NCBI RefSeq assembly: GCF_032854445.1
Contig: NC_088300.1
Span: 39,028,458-39,092,457, forward strand
Direction of reading: 5' to 3'
DNA from: Liolophura sinensis
Lineage: Eukaryota > Mollusca > Polyplacophora > Chitonida > Chitonidae
Length of the DNA stretch: 64,000 nucleotides
Part shown: piece by piece, positions 55,101 to 61,100 of the stretch
How positions within the stretch are numbered: the first letter of the stretch is position 1
Layout: each line of letters starts with the position of its first letter
Position numbers and translations under genes: made by a program
The notes under the pieces: model-generated
Told to the model about the DNA's origin: nothing
The model's database searches: none
Seen by the model: the letters and a program-made list of their open reading frames with translations, nothing else

Positions 55101-58100
55101 TCTCCAAACTCATCGGTGCAGGAAGTCCGACTGCCGCCCGTTGTTGTCACCTGATTGTATAAAAAATCTCAATATCACCAATACTCAATTAAGACTTTTC
55201 GTTCATCTAAAAACTATGTTAAGGAATAATGCAATCAAAATAAAAAAAAAAATAGTAATAAAACCAAAAAAAGAAAAAATTTTGCAAATTTCTCCATTAT
55301 TATAACTTTATTTTACAATAGCTCCTTTATTTAGTTCATTTTATATCACTGATATGCCCGCTCAAGAACATTTTCAATGACTATCCACGGGACAGGATGG
55401 ATGAAAGCAATTAACATCTGACTACAAAAGATGAAAGTACATCTCATTGGTACCTGGGTTTTTGTAGTATTCAGTAGTAAACCCTATAATCCACTCGGCC
55501 ATACAGACATTTGTCACATCAATGTAATTGTCTGAATTTAATACAGAATATATCAAGAATATTACACTGTGCACTGTCCACTTACGATATGGTCATTGCT
55601 GTTGTTGTTCTGACTATATGCTGTAGCCAAGATGGCCGCACAGGCTGTCCCTGATTCCAGTCTGTCCTCAGATTTGGTTATCCCACTGACAGGAATGGTA
55701 TATATGCTATTCACATAGGGGTCATACGCACAGCTGTTGTCTGGGTTACTATTTCCAGTGTCCCATACATGTATCACACCTTTTCCATTTCGACCCTACA
55801 TTAAACAATTATCAACAGGATACAAGATTAAAAGACTGGTAAAAATACCACATATACATGTAAATACCTTGTAGATGACATTAATTCTTGTATCCACAAG
55901 TTAAATGAAATAATATGGAAAAAAACAAAAATCAAGCATTTATAACTATTGTCCTGTTACTCACAAGGCTAGCTGTAACAGTCCATGGGCATTCAATTCA
56001 TGAAAACTATTAATATAATGTTGTTACACATTTTATGCATTCTGACAAACTTTGTCAATACATACATGTACAATGGAAATTAATGAATATGCAATCATAT
56101 GCATATTCATGAAGTAAATTTATCACTGAACCATTTGCTAAGATAGAAACAAGTTCTACAGCCATAATGGCATTTTTCAGTGCTAATCAAACAGGAGGCA
56201 GTATTGAAATCCATGAGTCTGTATGCCTGTAGAATTTGTCACTTGAAAAAGACATCCATTTTTGGCCTCATTCATCCCTAGGACATCCCTACAACAATGT
56301 AACTATTTAGGTGTAGCTAACGATGAGGTCACAGCATNNNNNNNNNNNNNNNNNNNNNNNNNNNNNNNNNNNNNNNNNNNNNNNNNNNNNNNNNNNNNNN
56401 NNNNNNNNNNNNNNNNNNNNNNNNNNNNNNNNNNNNNNNNNNNNNNNNNNNNNNNNNNNNNNNNNNNNNNNNNNNNNNNNNNNNNNNNNNNNNNNNNNNN
56501 NNNNNNNNNNNNNNNNNNNNNNNNNNNNNNNNNNNNNCAGCATCACTCCCCTTTGTGCAAGCATCTGTGATTCAATGTACTGTGACATTATCAGGACAGT
56601 ATCGAGCAGTAAACCACACACACACCAGTTTCAGACTTGAATTTTGCTAGAAAATGTTGAGCAGGAAAAAGTACTTCCTGTCAATAAGAAATGGGGACAG
56701 ACAGATCTCAACTCTACTCCATATCGTTTTGTATAATGGTTACTCTGAAGATGCACACATAAATCAGACATACAAACTACATGCACATGTAATAGAGAGA
56801 AAAGTAAACCAGGCCAAGGGCATGTCCATAAAATATGTCATTTGTTCTTGAGAATACAGGACAGGAAATTAAAATACAAAAAGGATGAAGAACAGAAATA
56901 AAATGAAATGATGAGAGTTTCATGATTAAGTTTGCAAACTTTTCTTTCGATCTTCAAGAAGTCTTCAAGATCTGCATATTTCAGACCTTAAACACAGTAT
57001 ATTAAAGTATATGTATATACATGTGTATCAATTTAATAAAGAAGAGATTAGATTGATGTTCAGAATGAAGTACTGAAACAAGACAAAGAAGATATATATT
57101 CCCATGACACAAAAAGCATCAATAAATAAAATGAATTGTGAAATGATAACTTTAATGTGCACAATAATTTTCCCAAAAATGAGACAGCTGTGAAACTAGT
57201 ACATAATCCTTCATGCAATGCCTTCTATTATAACCACAGCAATATTAGAATACAGTCTCAGCCTATACCGCATCTTAAAACAGGTCCTCATGTCTGTCTA
57301 AGATTCAATAAGTGTCTTAGATATACTATCTACAAACATAATTTAATTAGGTATATATATATATGTATGTAGTTGAGGGATTCGTATCGGCCTACACATT
57401 AATCTTGTGTCGGTTCCACACCTGTTACATGTCTCTGAAACTCACAAGGATATATACATCATTTCCTCAGCTACTATCAGGTTCACGGACATTCAATCCA
57501 TCATGATTAGGCCGGAGTCTGTGAAACTACAAACACTTATCTCACACTCTTATCTACATGTTGAAAACAACAACAAAAAAAGTACCATTTAAGCTTTTAT
57601 CTACTTTTTCACCCCATTATTCAGTGCCACGTGTAATACAAATAGAATTAATGAAACCTTTCCCTGTTTTTTTTTTTGGAAAGCACATCTGCACTGATTT
57701 CTTCAAAATGAGGGGTACCATACCAGCCGCCATATGTTGCTCTCTGATTTATATATTTATTTGATTGGTGATTTGTTTCTCTTTGATAACATAAATATAT
57801 ATAGGACTATAATGCTTGTACTGAAAGTAAGAATGATGCTAACACTTTCAAACAAACATGCATTACAAATAAAATACATGTACATGTAGACATGATCAAA
57901 TTTCAAATATTGGAAAGTTATAAGAGCAGCAACGTAAGTGTGGATGGGCCACTGACTACAGGCATGGATGGGCCACTGACTCCGGGCATGGATGGGCCAC
58001 TGACTACCCACATGGATGGGCCACTGACTACGGGCATAGATGGGCCACTGACTACCTACATGGATGGGCCACTAAATACGCGCATGGATGGGCCACTAAC

Positions 58101-61100
58101 AACAGGCATGAACTACCATAGTGCCAGGACATGTAACCCAAATGAGTGAACTTGAGGGCCATACTCAATAAAGGGAAACAAATGGACTCCAATGTTACAT
58201 GAAAGATTAAACCCAGATTTGGTAAAAAGCCTACCAGATTTGGTATGCTCACCTGTATCTAGGAGACACAATAAAGTACAGAAGTCATGAATTTTGTAAT
58301 TTAGTGTAATTATGCACAAAGCACATCAATGCAGCAACATCCCCCCTTGTGTTATACATGTATGCAAAACCTGACTGAGCTCAATACAGGTAGTGCGCTT
58401 TAAGATACCACCCCAAACACTTACTAGAACACTGCTTTCTCTGTTTTTGTCTGTGCACCTAAACTGGGGTATATTTCACACAGTGCATGCCTGTACAGGC
58501 AAGCTAAAAATGGGTCGATATCTGGGAATATATTAAATGGTGATTTCAAAACAAGAGAAATCCTTAGTTGGCACTTCCCCTCATTGCTATATACTCAACA
58601 GAGCTATTTAATACATAGGTCTACTAACATCATGACATGCACTCGATATGAATTTTGGGCTTAAAATAGGGTCAGATTTGCTTATGGTGGAGGCTGTGGT
58701 TATTATACTGCACACTCACTCAGAATATTTATTTATTTATTTATTTATTCGATTGGTATTTTACACTGTACTCAAGAATATTTCACTTGTACGATGGCGG
58801 CCAGGAAACCGGGCAGAGCCCGGGGGAAACCCATGACCATCCGCATGTTGCTCTTAGATCTTCCCACGCATGGCCAGAGAGGAAGCCAGCATGCACTCAA
58901 AATACAGACGTGCTATAAATGCAGGCATGCCAACAAATCATAGAAAGCTCAGCACACATGATAAATATGGAAACCACTGGAAACCAGGGGCTGGCCATCC
59001 TACACGTCAGGGCCCTGTTTCACAAAGATGTACATACAGGTATGATAATCGCACATATAGGACATTGCCATGGTAACAGTGACGTCCACAAACTGTACGA
59101 CAAATGTACAATAAAAAAAATGTTGTACGCCGCTTTATGAAACTGGGCCCAGTACTGAGAGACAAGTATGCAACTCCAATAAGCATTCACTATCTACAAG
59201 ACTCAATCCTATGTTTAAAGGGCAATAACTCTAGAAATAACTGATTCTGCACAACTTAAATAGCACATGCAGATCCTCACATGGTCTCTGTCACGCCTAC
59301 AAAGTTTTGTGAAAATTCAATCATAACTGTAGGAATAGATGCATTCCCAGCTACGAAAGAAGCACCCACTTCACAGGAGTCCCCGGCAATGGGGCATCAA
59401 ATGACCTTCAAGCGCACATGATCATATCCTCACATGGTGTCTCACAAAGACCAAATGACATGAAATTCCAATCATATCTGTGGGAGATATGTTGAGAATT
59501 AAGGTAATGCTTACTAACATATCAATGCTATCTAAACCTCCACATCAAACAGCGGTGAGCTGATGAAAATGATGGTGACTTTCTTACACATTGAACTAAA
59601 GTCCTGTTTCCAAGAAGCGACAAACAAATGCTACTTTCGAAAATGGACACATTGTCAGCTATATTATGTACCTGGAGAAGGGTAGCACATGCATGGTTTA
59701 CTATGGAGCATTCAATTTCCTCAACATGTCTACCCGGTTGCCATATAACATATATGTAAAAAATTAGTCTTAAATATGTCTTAAAACACCAAAGTAATAA
59801 ATAAATAAAAAAAAAAGTAATTATACAATGGAAAGTTTCATAGACTAATGTGTATATTGTCAACATATCTAAACTATACATAATTGCTGCGACCAACTAT
59901 AACCATGTACAAATTGCATTAAACTTCCCAGCAAGCCATTACTGCAGGCCTATCTCACAGTTATTACTTGCGATAAAAACTGCTCTGTCTAATGCTTTCC
60001 AAAAAATGTTCCCAAACTGCGGAGTTAATCATCTATATTGTTAATGGCGTTAATGGTGATTTTTTTTCAACAGAAAATGACACATTCCAGGGAAAATAGA
60101 ACTAGCTCTAAGTTTCAGTCAATTGTGGTACAAAAATCAGGCAACAGGACAAAAACATGACACGTCATTAGCTCAGTATTAAATTACACCATTTATAAAT
60201 ACCCATGCATGTCAGATTGCCATGGTAACAATGAAATCCAATTTCAGTCAGAAGATATCATCTTCAAAAGTGGATAATTTGATAAAACCAAGATAATACT
60301 GGTTAAACAAACTTACACCTCATATCTCATATCTCAATACTGGTCTCCTTGTATTAATGTGGTTTGGTTGCAGCAGTTTCCTTATCACACGTGTAATGGT
60401 ATATACAGTGTCATCTCTACTGGGTAAAAAAGGTAGTGACCAGTAATAAATTGTTCTACACTTACAGGTACATGTAAATCTATATCTCAACATACATGTA
60501 GATTTATAGCCAGAGACCCTTAAGTATGGCAAAGCTTAATTTGTACTGGCTAAAGTCACTAAAGTGACACTAACATAGAATAGATACCCGATTCCCATTT
60601 TTTTGTTTTTCAAAAAAAAAAAAACACAAAAATGGACTGGTGAGCAAAAAATCTCAAATGAGATTCTAAACTCCAGGCTAAACACACTGCATGTATAACA
60701 CAATGCTGTTCCAGCATTAATGCATGGGGAGCACAGATAGCATTACAGTTATTGCATGACACAGCTGAAGTCTCTGGTGCATCTGAGTGTTTTAATGTGT
60801 TTTACCCTGATTTAAATTATAGTTCAGTGTCAATTCCAACCTTAAGCTTAAACACAATAAGTATGCACATCTACATACCCAATACCACATCCATACAGAA
60901 ATTTCATGATGAATTACCCATAAATGATTGTCTTGAAGCATTATCTGAGCATGCTGTCTCCTAAAGCTGCTATGCAAATGTAAGTTATCAATAATATGGC
61001 TTTTTTTAAATCAATAAGTGGTACTGCAGCAATTCTCTTTTTTAGCTTTGGGCAATATTGAATTTTGTATTTTCCTTCAGAAATAAAAAGCATAGTTCGA

